Part shown: positions 9,390 through 18,701 of the stretch, in pieces
Numbering within the stretch: position 1 is the stretch's first letter
How the letters are laid out: each line of letters starts with the position of its first letter
Source of the DNA: Campylobacter jejuni
GTDB taxonomy: Bacteria; Campylobacterota; Campylobacteria; Campylobacterales; Campylobacteraceae
Assembly: GCF_002179165.1 (NCBI RefSeq)
Contig: NZ_NFNY01000031.1
Coordinates: 1 to 47,606 of the forward strand
Direction of reading: 5' to 3'
Length of the DNA: 47,606 bases
Position numbers and translations under genes: made by a program
The notes under the pieces: generated by a model
What the model was told of the DNA's origin: nothing
The model's database searches: none
What the model saw: the letters and a program-made list of their open reading frames with translations, nothing else

Positions 9390-10384
9390 AACAATTATTT
9401 CTAACTTTATTTTGCTTATTATTTCTTAGTGCGTGTGGCACTAAAAGACAATATTTTGAACCAAAACATATAGATGGAGAATTAAATTCTAATGGCAGTC
9501 TTAAAGCTAGCATTGTGGACTGGAATTTAATGTCTGCTAAGCTTAACAACAATGAAGCTATTTTAAAAAATGGATCTATTATTAATAATTTTAAACTTGA
9601 TAAAAATTATATTCTTTTAAGTTATCAAGATGATGAATTTATTGAAGCAGATAATAATGGAAATTTAAAAATTTATGATAATTCTCATAATGAAATTTAT
9701 TCTTATAAATTTGATGCTGCGGTACTTTCATTGGCATTAAATGGCGATGATTTGGCTCTTGTTTTGGCTAATAATAGTATTGTTTTAGCTAATCGATCCT
9801 TAGGAATCAAATTTAGCCAAACACTGACTCCAGCACCAGCACAAGATAGTCGTGTTGCAAGTCCTATATTTTTAGATAATATTATTATTTATCCAACCTT
9901 AGATGGAAAAATTATGGTTTTATCTAGAAACACTTTTGAAATTGTCAAAGATGTTGTTATTTCAGCAGAAAATTTTTTCAATAATGTAATCCATTTAAGT
10001 GTTAATGGAGATAAAATGATAGCTGCTACTGCAAAAAAGATTATAGTAGTAAGTCCAGCAAGAACTCTCTATTTAGATGCTGATATTAAAGATATTGCAC
10101 TTAATGATAATGCTATTTTCATACTTGAAAAAGACGGTAATGTTATTAAAACTGACTATAATTTAAGAAAAATCACTGAGAAAAAATTTGACTTTGCTAT
10201 TTTCACCAAAGTCGGAATTAATAATAATCATCTCTTTATTTTCGAAAAAACAGGCTATTTAATAAAAAGCGATTTAGACTTTAACAATATACAAATATTT
10301 CAATTCTCAAATGCCGTAGATAAAATATCATTTATGGGAAATGATAAATTTTATTTTGGAAATCAATTGTTAGATTTGCAATGA
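9386..10384 (+). CDS. BamB-like beta-propeller lipoprotein (tentative)
   Basis: A lipoprotein signal ends in LSAC with the lipidated Cys17. The rest of the 332-aa protein is beta-rich, with repeated blade-like pieces: a GNLKIYDN strand pair, LALVLANNSIVLANR, a RVASPIFLDNIIIYPTLDGK segment, and KKIIVVSPARTLYL. The SPIFLDNIIIYPTLDGKI pattern is typical of PQQ-type propeller blades and resembles BamB, the outer-membrane beta-barrel assembly lipoprotein. The partner gene upstream looks like YfgM, which sits next to bamB in E. coli. The protein is somewhat short for an eight-blade propeller (E. coli BamB is about 390 aa). It corresponds to Cj0396c, usually listed only as a lipoprotein. Confidence 0.6.
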   Translation: MKQLFLTLFCLLFLSACGTKRQYFEPKHIDGELNSNGSLKASIVDWNLMSAKLNNNEAILKNGSIINNFKLDKNYILLSYQDDEFIEADNNGNLKIYDNSHNEIYSYKFDAAVLSLALNGDDLALVLANNSIVLANRSLGIKFSQTLTPAPAQDSRVASPIFLDNIIIYPTLDGKIMVLSRNTFEIVKDVVISAENFFNNVIHLSVNGDKMIAATAKKIIVVSPARTLYLDADIKDIALNDNAIFILEKDGNVIKTDYNLRKITEKKFDFAIFTKVGINNNHLFIFEKTGYLIKSDLDFNNIQIFQFSNAVDKISFMGNDKFYFGNQLLDLQ

Positions 10385-10668
10385 ATAATTTATTTGAAGC
10401 AATTAAAGCATTAAATCTTGATTTAAAGCCCTTTAGTTTAGAAAATTTAACAAAAAAGAAGTCTTATTATTGTGCCATAAATGAAACAAATTTACTTTTT
10501 GTTTATATCGGAAAAACAAGATTTTTAAATAAAGATGCTTTATTTTTAGAAAATTTGGCCCAACATTTTAATTTAAAACATAAGCATTTCTTCACCAAAA
10601 GTCAGCTTTGCTCTAAAGCAAAAAATCATCTTGAAAAAAAAGGATTTAGAGTTCATGTTGCTTTGTGA
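10381..10668 (+). CDS. Small protein of unknown function
   Basis: The 95-aa frame starts at an ATG overlapping the previous stop as ATGA, good evidence that it is translated. It is basic, with two cysteines, a NETNLLFVYIGK strand-like segment and a Lys-rich second half (FNLKHKHFFTKSQLCSKAK). There is no signal peptide or membrane helix. Its 3' end overlaps the coaX start by about 14 bases. I do not recognise a family; the position matches Cj0395c. Confidence 0.7.
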   Translation: MNNLFEAIKALNLDLKPFSLENLTKKKSYYCAINETNLLFVYIGKTRFLNKDALFLENLAQHFNLKHKHFFTKSQLCSKAKNHLEKKGFRVHVAL

Positions 10669-11284
10669 TATTGGAAATTCTAATGCTAATTTTTTAGATG
10701 ATACTAAATATTTTACTCTTAATATTGAGCAATTTTTAGAATTTAAAAGTGAGCAAAAAATTTTTTATATCAATGTCAATGAGCGTCTAAAAAGCCATTT
10801 AAAAAATCAAAAGAATTTTATCAATCTTGAACCCTATTTTGCATTTGATACAATTTATCAAGGTTTAGGCATTGATCGTATTGGTGCTTGTTATACGATA
10901 GAAGATGGAGTCGTGGTTGATGCTGGAAGTGCTATAACAGTCGATATAGTTTCAAATTCCATTCATCTTGGGGGCTTTATTTTACCAGGAATTGCTAATT
11001 TTAGAAAAATTTATGCTCATATTTCCCCTACCTTACAACATGAATTTAATACACAAATAAGTTTAGATGCTTTTCCGCAAAAAACAAGTGATGCTTTAAG
11101 CTATGGAGTTTTTAAAAGTATTTATTTGCTTATAAAAGACGCTGCACAAAATAAAAAACTTTATTTTACAGGTGGCGATGGGCAATTTTTGGCAAATTAT
11201 TTTGATCATGCTATTTATGATAAACTTCTTATTTTTAGAGGTATGAAAAAAGTTATACAAGAAAACCCTAATCTACTTCTTTAA
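10655..11284 (+). CDS. coaX: Type III pantothenate kinase
   Basis: CoaX phosphorylates pantothenate, the first committed step of coenzyme A synthesis, using the acetate/sugar kinase fold. I chose the ATG at 10655 (209 aa) because the family begins exactly with MLLCDIGNSN; an upstream TTG at 10631 would add eight unusual residues. The nucleotide motif DIGNSN is at 5-10, and GLGIDR and DAGSAITVDI carry the pantothenate-contacting arginine and catalytic aspartate. The GGFILPG segment follows. Type III enzymes need a monovalent cation and resist feedback by CoA. The gene overlaps the small upstream frame. Confidence 0.92.
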   Translation: MLLCDIGNSNANFLDDTKYFTLNIEQFLEFKSEQKIFYINVNERLKSHLKNQKNFINLEPYFAFDTIYQGLGIDRIGACYTIEDGVVVDAGSAITVDIVSNSIHLGGFILPGIANFRKIYAHISPTLQHEFNTQISLDAFPQKTSDALSYGVFKSIYLLIKDAAQNKKLYFTGGDGQFLANYFDHAIYDKLLIFRGMKKVIQENPNLLL

Positions 11285-11404
11285 AATGTTACAAAAATTC
11301 TCATTTAATATATTCTTTAATAGATTTTAACTTTTTATAAAACAAATTGGATTAAACTTTTATTTAGAAAATTAATTTTTTTAAAATATACAAAAGGAAA
11401 AATA

Positions 11405-12751
11405 ATGACTCAACAAGAATTCGATGTATTTATCATCGGAGCCGGAGTTTCAGGAGCGGCTTTATTTTATGAAATTGCAAGATATACAGACATCAAAAAA
11501 ATTGCCTTGATGGAAAAATATAATGCTCCTGCGACTTTGAATTCAAAAGGAACAAGTAATTCTCAAACCATACATTGTGGAGATATAGAAACAAACTATA
11601 CTTTAGAAAAAGCTAAAAAAGTTAAAAGAACTGCTGATATGATAGTAAAATATGGGCTTTTACAAAAAGCTCAAAATCATTTTATGTTTTCACATCAAAA
11701 AATGGCTCTGGCTGTTGGAGATACAGAATGCGACTATATGAAAAAACGCCATGAAGAATTTGGAGAGCTTTATCCTTATATGAAATTTTTCGATAAGGAA
11801 AAAATTAAACAAATAGAACCAAAAGTTGCTTTAGGTGAAAATGGAATTAGTGATAGACCTGAAAATATTTGCGCTATGGGAGTCGAAGCAGGAGAAGTCT
11901 TCACAACAGTTGATTTTGGTAAAATGAGTGCAAGTCTAATCGAACAAGGACAAAAACAAGATAAAAACACTTTTGTGGCTTTTAATCAAGAAATTGTTAA
12001 TATAGAAAAAAAAGATGATATTTTTATCTTAAAAACCAATACCCATCAAGAATATAGAGCAAAATCTGTTGTTGTAAATGCTGGAGCACATTCTTTATAT
12101 TTGGCACACAAAATGAATTTAGGGCTAGATAAATCATGTTGGCCTGTAGCAGGAAGTTTCTATCTGACCAAACAAAAACTACTTAATGGTAAAGTTTATA
12201 TGGTGCAAAATCCTAAATTACCTTTTGCTGCACTACATGGAGATCCTGACTTGCTTGCCAATATGAATACGCGTTTTGGACCTACTGCTCTTGTAATTCC
12301 TAAACTTGAACGCTATCATGGCCTAAAATCTGTTCCTGAATTTTTTGAAGCTTTAAAGCTTGATGGCACTGTTTTAAAAGTTACGCTAGGTATGTTTAAA
12401 GATGCAACAATAAGAAATTATATACTTTACAATTATCTTTTTGAATTACCTTTTATCAATAAAAGCTTATTCGTCAAAGATGCTAAAAAAATTGTTCCTA
12501 GTTTAAAAACAAGTGATATTTATTATGCAAAAGGCTTTGGCGGAGTGCGTCCTCAAGTAATTGATAAGACCAAAGGACAGCTGATGCTAGGAGAAGCAAG
12601 TATCACAGAAATTCCTGGTATTATTTTTAATATGACTCCAAGTCCTGGTGCTACAAGTTGCTTAGGCAATGCAGAAAGAGACGCAAAACTTGTATGCAAT
12701 TACCTAGGAGCAAATTTTAATGAAGATAAATTTGCTTCAGAACTACTATAA
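11405..12751 (+). CDS. mqo: Malate:quinone oxidoreductase
   Basis: Mqo is a membrane-associated FAD enzyme that oxidises malate to oxaloacetate and passes electrons to menaquinone, linking the TCA cycle to respiration. The 448-aa protein starts with the FAD-binding Rossmann motif FIIGAGVSGAAL at 9-20. SKGTSNSQTIHCGDIETNYT follows as the substrate-pocket region, and PSPGATSCLGNAERDAK near the C-terminus completes the flavin site. The family is the short epsilonproteobacterial type, with which malate dehydrogenase can coexist. AAAGGAAAAATA precedes the ATG. The 120 bases upstream are very AT-rich and presumably hold its promoter. Confidence 0.9.
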   Translation: MTQQEFDVFIIGAGVSGAALFYEIARYTDIKKIALMEKYNAPATLNSKGTSNSQTIHCGDIETNYTLEKAKKVKRTADMIVKYGLLQKAQNHFMFSHQKMALAVGDTECDYMKKRHEEFGELYPYMKFFDKEKIKQIEPKVALGENGISDRPENICAMGVEAGEVFTTVDFGKMSASLIEQGQKQDKNTFVAFNQEIVNIEKKDDIFILKTNTHQEYRAKSVVVNAGAHSLYLAHKMNLGLDKSCWPVAGSFYLTKQKLLNGKVYMVQNPKLPFAALHGDPDLLANMNTRFGPTALVIPKLERYHGLKSVPEFFEALKLDGTVLKVTLGMFKDATIRNYILYNYLFELPFINKSLFVKDAKKIVPSLKTSDIYYAKGFGGVRPQVIDKTKGQLMLGEASITEIPGIIFNMTPSPGATSCLGNAERDAKLVCNYLGANFNEDKFASELL

Positions 12752-12785
12752 AATTTAATTAATATTGTAACAAAAGGAGTGATTT

Positions 12786-14228
12786 GTGTTAAAAAAAACA
12801 AAAATTGTAGCCACAGTTGGACCATCAAGCGAAACAGAAAATGTTTTACGACAAATGATTATTAATGGCGTTAATGTTTTTAGACTTAATTTTTCTCATG
12901 GCACACATGATTATCATAAAAAAAATCTTATTACCATACGAAAAGTTGCAAAAGAACTTAACACGCGAGTAGGAATTTTACAAGATATAAGCGGTCCTAA
13001 AATCCGCACGGGAGAATTAAAAACTCCTTTTGAGCTTAAAAAAGGCGATAAGCTTGATTTTTACCGCAAAGAAATTATAGGGGAGCAGATCGCTACAAAC
13101 CATTACAAGCTTAGCATTAATCAAAGTGAAGTTTTAAATATGCTCAAACTTGATGAATATATTTATCTGTATGATGGCTCCATTAGAGCAAAAGTAAGTG
13201 CTATAGAACCCACAAAAATTGAAACCATTATAGAAAATGATGGATTTTTAAACTCAAATAAAGGTATTAATTTTCCAAATACCAAAATTAACATTGATGT
13301 TATCACTCAAAAAGATAAAAATGATTTATTATGGGGGATAGAAAATGAAGTAGATTTTTTAGCTATTTCTTTCGTTCAAAATGCTCATGATATTGATGAA
13401 GTGCGTGAAATTTTAGCCCAAAATAATGCAAAAATAGCTATTTTCGCAAAAATAGAAAAATTTGATGCCGTAGAAAATATTGATGAGATTATAGCCTCAA
13501 GTGATGGAATAATGGTAGCTCGTGGTGATCTTGGCATAGAAGTGCCTTATTATCGTGTGCCAAATATACAAAAAGAAATTATTCATAAAGCAAATAATGC
13601 ATCAAAGCCTGTTATCACAGCTACTCAAATGTTATTTTCTCTAGCCAAAAGTAAAACAGCTACCAGAGCTGAAATTTCAGATGTTGCCAATGCTGTTTTA
13701 GATGGAACTGATGCTGTGATGTTAAGTGAGGAAAGCGCTGTTGGAATTGATCCAGCTAATGCAGTTGATATTATGTGCCAAACCATTATAGAAACTGAAA
13801 AACGCTATCCATATAATAAATTTAATGAATTTGAAAACCTTGATAATACTGATAAAATAATGTGTTCTTCGGCACATCTAGCCACGGACTTAAATGCTGA
13901 TGCTATTTTTTCTCTAACCAGTAGCGGAAAGTCTGCTATCAAAATTGCTAGATACCGCCCTAATATGGAAATCATTGCTGTGGCTCATTCTGAAAAAACT
14001 CTTAATTCTTTAAGTATAGTTTGGGGGGTTAATCCAGCTATTTTGATTAATAAAAATAATGAACTCACAGATTTGTTAAAAGATTCTGTAAAATCAAGCG
14101 TTGAAAAAGGCTTTATGGATCAAAATAAATGCTATTTACTTACTGCAGGCTTTCCAACAGGCATTGAAGGCACAAGTAATCTTATACGCATTTTGGATAA
14201 AGAACAAATTGCTTATTATTTAAAATAA
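12786..14228 (+). CDS. pyk: Pyruvate kinase
   Basis: Pyk makes pyruvate and ATP from phosphoenolpyruvate. The GTG start at 12786 is supported by AAGGAG at 12774-12779. The 480-aa protein has the expected TIM barrel (TKIVATVGPSS at the N-terminus, NFSHG near residue 38, FAKIEKFDAVENIDEII carrying the catalytic Lys, MVARGDLGIEVP), an inserted beta-barrel domain, and the signature ITATQML followed by RAEISDVANAVLDGTDAVML. Between them the family-typical proline-rich link is replaced by FSLAKSKTAT. Campylobacter does not use classical glycolysis from glucose because it lacks phosphofructokinase, so Pyk serves lower-pathway and anaplerotic fluxes. Confidence 0.96.
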   Translation: MLKKTKIVATVGPSSETENVLRQMIINGVNVFRLNFSHGTHDYHKKNLITIRKVAKELNTRVGILQDISGPKIRTGELKTPFELKKGDKLDFYRKEIIGEQIATNHYKLSINQSEVLNMLKLDEYIYLYDGSIRAKVSAIEPTKIETIIENDGFLNSNKGINFPNTKINIDVITQKDKNDLLWGIENEVDFLAISFVQNAHDIDEVREILAQNNAKIAIFAKIEKFDAVENIDEIIASSDGIMVARGDLGIEVPYYRVPNIQKEIIHKANNASKPVITATQMLFSLAKSKTATRAEISDVANAVLDGTDAVMLSEESAVGIDPANAVDIMCQTIIETEKRYPYNKFNEFENLDNTDKIMCSSAHLATDLNADAIFSLTSSGKSAIKIARYRPNMEIIAVAHSEKTLNSLSIVWGVNPAILINKNNELTDLLKDSVKSSVEKGFMDQNKCYLLTAGFPTGIEGTSNLIRILDKEQIAYYLK

Positions 14229-14243
14229 AATCAATAAGTAATA

Positions 14244-14270
14244 TAGTTTTTAATAAAACTAAATTTTTTT
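14244..14270 (+). terminator. Rho-independent terminator after pyk
   Basis: A seven-pair stem TAGTTTT/AAAACTA (14244-14250 with 14255-14261) with loop TAAT is followed by an eight-base T run (14263-14270) after AA. The stem is AT-only and therefore weak. Its right arm and T run overlap the -35 element of the next gene's sigma-28 promoter. Confidence 0.55.
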
Positions 14271-14286
14271 ATTAAAAAACCGATAT
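14260..14286 (+). promoter_or_regulatory. Sigma-28 (FliA) flagellar promoter
   Basis: TAAATTTT at 14260-14267 and ACCGATAT at 14279-14286 are separated by exactly 11 bases. This fits the FliA consensus (TAAAGTTT, 11 bases, GCCGATAA) with few mismatches, and CGATAT is the usual Campylobacter sigma-28 -10. It lies 29 bases before the ATG of the following gene, implying expression with late flagellar genes. Confidence 0.85.
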
Positions 14287-14315
14287 AATTCTAGCCTCAC
14301 TATAAAGGAGCAAAA

Positions 14316-14954
14316 ATGCAAGTGAATACCTATTCAAATATCGCTAGCATGGCACAAACACAAGTTAGCAATAAGAAGGCAGATAACAATGCTAAGGAAA
14401 ACACAAAAGACGCAAATGTCCAAAGTGCAAATTCAAGCAAGAATATTGATAAAAATACTCTTGAAAAATTAAATGCACTTGGTGGCAAAGGGATTACACA
14501 GCTTTATATGGTGCAATTTCAACAACAAACAATGAGTTCTGTTTTTGGTGTAAGCAATGCCCAAGCTGGAATTGATAGTCTTTTAGAAGGTGCCAATTTA
14601 AATGCAGTAAAATCTTTACTTTCAAGTATTGATTTTTCATCTTTAGGTTACAATGGCAAAAATCCACTTTCAATGAATGCTGATGAACTCAACCAGCTTG
14701 TAAGCGAAAATGGTTTTTTTGGCATTGAAAACACAGCAAACCGCATTGCCGATTTTGTAATCAATGGTGCTGGAAACGATGTTGAAAAACTTAAAGAAGG
14801 ACTTGATGGGATCAAAAGAGGATTTGAGCAAGCAGAAAAAATGTGGGGCGGAAAGCTTCCTCAAATCAGTCAAGATACAATTGATGCGGCCATTAAAAAA
14901 GTAAGTGATCGCATTGATGAGCTTGGTGGAAAAACCTTAGATCTTCAAGCATAG
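14316..14954 (+). CDS. Sigma-28-controlled, flagella-coexpressed protein of unknown function
   Basis: The 212-aa protein starts at an ATG with AAGGAG at 14304-14309. It lacks a signal peptide and cysteines, and its N-terminus (about 1-50) is Asn/Lys/Ala/Ser-rich and probably disordered, as in flagellar type III export substrates. The rest is helical, with FQQQTMSSVFGVSNAQAGI and repeated amphipathic segments such as ADFVINGAGNDVEKLKEGL. The strong sigma-28 promoter and the convergent neighbour pflB point to a flagellum-linked role. It matches Cj0391c in position; I recall this gene being among flagella-coexpressed determinants but am not certain of its published name. Secretion through the flagellar apparatus is inference. 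Confidence 0.8.
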   Translation: MQVNTYSNIASMAQTQVSNKKADNNAKENTKDANVQSANSSKNIDKNTLEKLNALGGKGITQLYMVQFQQQTMSSVFGVSNAQAGIDSLLEGANLNAVKSLLSSIDFSSLGYNGKNPLSMNADELNQLVSENGFFGIENTANRIADFVINGAGNDVEKLKEGLDGIKRGFEQAEKMWGGKLPQISQDTIDAAIKKVSDRIDELGGKTLDLQA

Positions 14955-14956
14955 CA

Positions 14957-14989
14957 ATTAAGATGTTTGGAAGTTCCAAGCATCTTAAT
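14957..14989. terminator. Bidirectional hairpin between two convergent flagellar genes
   Basis: A 14-pair stem (14957-14970 with 14976-14989, one G-T pair) closes a five-base AAGTT loop. It contains the pflB stop codon at 14985-14987. T runs are short on both sides, so termination may be partial, but the position between converging genes supports the role. Confidence 0.6.
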
Positions 14990-17447
14990 ATTTAATATCA
15001 AAAGTAAAAAATTCGCTTTTAAAATTATTTGGTAAAGTTTTATATTGAGATATTGCAGCTTCATAATTTTTAATCTCTTGATAAAGCAAACCTAAAGCAG
15101 CCTTGCTCTCTTTATTATTTTTGTCTGTAAGTTTTGCAAGCTGCAATAATGCAATAGCAGAATTTGGATTGTTTGCACCTATGGCAGAAACTGCAGCTAA
15201 AAATAAAGTTTTCGTATCTTTAGCACCGTAATCATCAATTAAAACATTATAAAGTGCGTAAGATTCTTCATATTGTTGTGCAAAAATATCCAAATATGCC
15301 AATGTTTGAATAACACTTTCATCTTTATCTTTAGACATGTTAATCAAATCTTTAAATTTCTGTCTTTCTAAATTTAAAAGTCCAGCAATATGCATCAAAT
15401 TCACATAAAATTCTCTAGCAATATTAGCACCACCAAAAACACTACGATAATCAATCTTTAAATTTTTAAAATGTATCTGTGCATTTTGTGCATATTCTTT
15501 AATATTAAGATTTGAATTTAAAGAATTAAAATACAAAATATTAGCAACAACATCTTGTGGTAATTCAGATCTTAATTTAGCAATTTTAACATCAACTTGA
15601 TTATTAAGATTATTATTCTTTGCAATAATAGCCTCAAACATCAGACTTAAAGGGGTATCTTTTTTGCTTTCATCTAAATAAGGCAACATTGAAACATAAT
15701 CAGCATTAGCTAGAAACAACATACTTTTTTGCATATTAGCTTTAAAATTAGGATCCGCAGCAATATTGTCAAGAATTTCATTATAAAGCTTTGTCGTATC
15801 ATTATCACTTAGCTTTCCACAAAACATAGCAAAAGCACCCGCTAAATAATTTTTTGGATTTAAATGATAAGAACTGGAAAAGTGCTTATAAGCAAGTTCA
15901 TAATTTTGCATTTGAGCATAAGTTAAAGCTAAATTATATTGTAAAATACTATGTTCTGGATAGTCATTTAATAATTTTTGAAATTCATTGTTAGCAAGTC
16001 TTAATTTTTGATTTAAAGCATCATTAATAATATTAGCTATTCTAACATTTGTTGAAGACAAAGCTTTGCTAGTTGTCAAATAATTATCAGCATCGGCACT
16101 ATCATCAACAAAATCGGTAATATTAGCCTTTTTAATATAAAGCGATGCTTGCTTAGAATCAAAAACCTGATAAGGCGCAAAATAAAAAAGCAAATCAAAT
16201 TGATTTTTTGGCTTTTTTAATATATCTTTGGAAAAATTATTTTGGGCTATATTAATATCAAATAAATCTTTATTTAAACGGACTTTGATCTTATATTTAT
16301 CTAAAATTTTATATTTGCTATCATCATTATTTTTATAAATATTTTGCAAACGTGATAGCATATTTTGATAATCACCTATTTTAATATCAATCAAAGTCAA
16401 AGCGGCCAAACTTTGATTAAAATCTCGTTCAATTTTCATCGCTGTATTTAAAGCACTTTTGGCCTTTTCGTATTCCCCCATTCTTGCATATAAAAGCCCT
16501 AAAGAAAGACTGGATTCAAAATTTCCTTGAGTATTTAATTGCTGAATAGCCTTTGCATCAAAATCCATTTTTGCATAAATCTTTGCTGATAAATATTTAG
16601 CTGTATCTGCATAAGGTTCAATATCTATTTTTTGCAACATTTGCAAAGCTTCTGGATAATATCCTTTATAATAATTGATTAAAGCCAAATAATAATCATA
16701 TAATTTAGATTTTCCTTCTTTTGGAAGATACACTTGTGCCAAATCGATGTAATATTTAAATTTTTCCTTGTCATTAAGTTTTAAAGCACATACAGCTGCA
16801 TTAATAGCGGAAACACTTTGGTTTTCGCCCTTGGATATTGATTTTTTAAAACTTTCAAGTGCTTGATCAAATTTCCCTTCATTCATCTGAGAAACGCCTA
16901 AATTATAATTAGACAAAGATTCATTATAAACTGCGACCTGCTCATATACTTTTAAAGCTTGTTCAATTTCACCCCTAAGATAAAGCGCATTAGCTTTTTG
17001 TATCATACCATCTATCTTGGTCATATCGTTATAATTATAAGATTCATCTGGCACAACTACAGGCTTTTCTTCTGGTTTTGAAGCAATAATATCAGGCTTA
17101 ATATTTCCTTCGCTAAAAGTAAGATAAAAAAGAGTAAAAACCAGCACACAAATAATACCTAAAGATAAACCCACCAAAGACATAAATTTACGATCTTTAT
17201 ACCAAGGTGTAGGTTCATTATCTTCAACTTCTTCAAAAGTAGAAGTATCTTCTGGAGCACTTTCTCTTGTAAAATTAAAACCGCTACCACTACTTTCTTT
17301 AGGTAATTCTTCAGGCAAAGATGTTAATTCTTCATCTTCAGGAGCTTGACCCTCTTGTCCTTTAAACTCCCCCAAACTTTCATCAAGTCTTTCTTGAGTA
17401 CCTAAATCATCAGATTTTTCTAATACCACATCTTCTTTATCAGCCAT
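14985..17447 (-). CDS. pflB: Flagellar motor disk protein PflB (TPR repeat membrane protein)
   Basis: The 820-aa protein has an acidic, probably cytoplasmic N-terminus of about 85 residues, one membrane helix at about 88-112, and a long periplasmic region of tetratricopeptide-type helical repeats. Examples are ALKVYEQVAVYNESLSNYNLG, KFDQALESFKKSI and NYELAYKHFSSSYHLNPKNY. Length and layout match C. jejuni Cj0390, identified as PflB, which with PflA forms the periplasmic disks that scaffold extra stator units in the wide campylobacterial flagellar motor and is needed for motility. It faces a sigma-28 gene. The downstream orientation toward serS-trpS is not obviously functional. Confidence 0.85.
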   Translation of the reverse strand: MADKEDVVLEKSDDLGTQERLDESLGEFKGQEGQAPEDEELTSLPEELPKESSGSGFNFTRESAPEDTSTFEEVEDNEPTPWYKDRKFMSLVGLSLGIICVLVFTLFYLTFSEGNIKPDIIASKPEEKPVVVPDESYNYNDMTKIDGMIQKANALYLRGEIEQALKVYEQVAVYNESLSNYNLGVSQMNEGKFDQALESFKKSISKGENQSVSAINAAVCALKLNDKEKFKYYIDLAQVYLPKEGKSKLYDYYLALINYYKGYYPEALQMLQKIDIEPYADTAKYLSAKIYAKMDFDAKAIQQLNTQGNFESSLSLGLLYARMGEYEKAKSALNTAMKIERDFNQSLAALTLIDIKIGDYQNMLSRLQNIYKNNDDSKYKILDKYKIKVRLNKDLFDINIAQNNFSKDILKKPKNQFDLLFYFAPYQVFDSKQASLYIKKANITDFVDDSADADNYLTTSKALSSTNVRIANIINDALNQKLRLANNEFQKLLNDYPEHSILQYNLALTYAQMQNYELAYKHFSSSYHLNPKNYLAGAFAMFCGKLSDNDTTKLYNEILDNIAADPNFKANMQKSMLFLANADYVSMLPYLDESKKDTPLSLMFEAIIAKNNNLNNQVDVKIAKLRSELPQDVVANILYFNSLNSNLNIKEYAQNAQIHFKNLKIDYRSVFGGANIAREFYVNLMHIAGLLNLERQKFKDLINMSKDKDESVIQTLAYLDIFAQQYEESYALYNVLIDDYGAKDTKTLFLAAVSAIGANNPNSAIALLQLAKLTDKNNKESKAALGLLYQEIKNYEAAISQYKTLPNNFKSEFFTFDIKY

Positions 17448-17456
17448 TTACACTCT

Positions 17457-18692
17457 TTAAAAATATTTTTTCAAAGCATCAGGGATAATAATCTTACCTT
17501 CTTTGTCTTGATAATTTTCCATAATCGCTACTAAAGTCCTACCAACCGCCAAAGAAGAGCCATTTAAAGTATGCACAAATTCATTTCTTCCTTGATCATT
17601 TTTATAGCGAATTTTTGCACGTCTTGCCTGAAAATCACGACAATTTGAAACAGAACTAATCTCGCGATATTTATCTTGTGATGGTATCCACACTTCAAGA
17701 TCGATTGTTTTTGCTGCACTAAAACCTAAATCTCCGGTGCAAAGCACCAAATGTCTGTGTGCTAAACCTAAAGAGCTGAGTAAATCACTCGCACATTCTA
17801 CCATTTCATTAAAAACACTATCACTTTGCTCAGGCTTTGTAATGCTTACAAGTTCAACTTTTTCAAATTGATGTTGGCGGATAATGCCTCTTGTATCGCG
17901 TCCAGCGCTTCCTGCTTCTTTTCTGAAACAAGCACTATAACAAGTCATTTTTATAGGTAAGCTTTCGCTTGTTAAGATTTCACCACTATAAAGATTTGTC
18001 ACAGGAATTTCAGAAGTAGAGATAAGATACAAATCTTCATCTTCGATTTTATACATATCCTCTTTAAATTTAGGAAGTTGTCCAGTGCCAAACATTGTCG
18101 CACCATTTACCAAAAAAGGCACATTTACAAATTCAAATCCGCGACTCCTATTAAAATCGATCATATAATTTACCAAAGCACGGCTAAGCAATGCACCTTC
18201 ATTTTTTAACACACAAAAACGACTTTGTGAAATTTTAACCCCACGCACAAAATCAAGCCAATTTAAACTTTCACCTAAATCATGATGTTCTTTTGGAGTA
18301 AAATCAAATTTAGGAGGCGTTAAAACCTTTTTAATTTCGACATTTTCATCTTCATCTTCGCCTATAGGAACGCACTCGTCAGGGATATTTGGGATAGCGT
18401 GTGCGATAGTTTCTAGCTCATTTTCTAAAGCATTCACTTTCGCACTTTGTTCATTAATCTTAGTCTTATTTTCACTTAATTTTACTTTCAAACTTTCCTT
18501 ATCTTCTGCACTGGCAAGCTCTTTGCTGAATTTATTTTGAAAAGCTTGAAATTCTTCTAGCCTAGTTTTTTCTTTTTTCAAATTTGCAAAAAGTTCAGCA
18601 AGCTTTTTTAAGATATTTTCATCAACCTTTTTGTTTTTTAGCTTTTTAGCTACTTCATCAAAATTATTTTGTAAATTTTTCAAATCAAGCAT
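17457..18692 (-). CDS. serS: Seryl-tRNA synthetase
   Basis: SerS charges tRNA-Ser (and tRNA-Sec where present). The 411-aa class II enzyme has the N-terminal antiparallel coiled coil (about 1-105) that grips the long variable arm of its tRNA. In the catalytic core are motif 2 [20 protein letters not shown] and motif 3 [19 protein letters not shown]. An [13 protein letters not shown] to [18 protein letters not shown] region follows motif 2 as usual. It lies nine bases downstream of trpS and ten upstream of pflB. Confidence 0.97.
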   Translation of the reverse strand: MLDLKNLQNNFDEVAKKLKNKKVDENILKKLAELFANLKKEKTRLEEFQAFQNKFSKELASAEDKESLKVKLSENKTKINEQSAKVNALENELETIAHAIPNIPDECVPIGEDEDENVEIKKVLTPPKFDFTPKEHHDLGESLNWLDFVRGVKISQSRFCVLKNEGALLSRALVNYMIDFNRSRGFEFVNVPFLVNGATMFGTGQLPKFKEDMYKIEDEDLYLISTSEIPVTNLYSGEILTSESLPIKMTCYSACFRKEAGSAGRDTRGIIRQHQFEKVELVSITKPEQSDSVFNEMVECASDLLSSLGLAHRHLVLCTGDLGFSAAKTIDLEVWIPSQDKYREISSVSNCRDFQARRAKIRYKNDQGRNEFVHTLNGSSLAVGRTLVAIMENYQDKEGKIIIPDALKKYF

Positions 18693-18701
18693 TTTTACTC
18701 C

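Noticed and set aside
14023-14028. G6 run inside pyk as a phase-variable tract
   Set aside because: Campylobacter contingency tracts are usually eight or more G; this one encodes conserved residues of a housekeeping enzyme.
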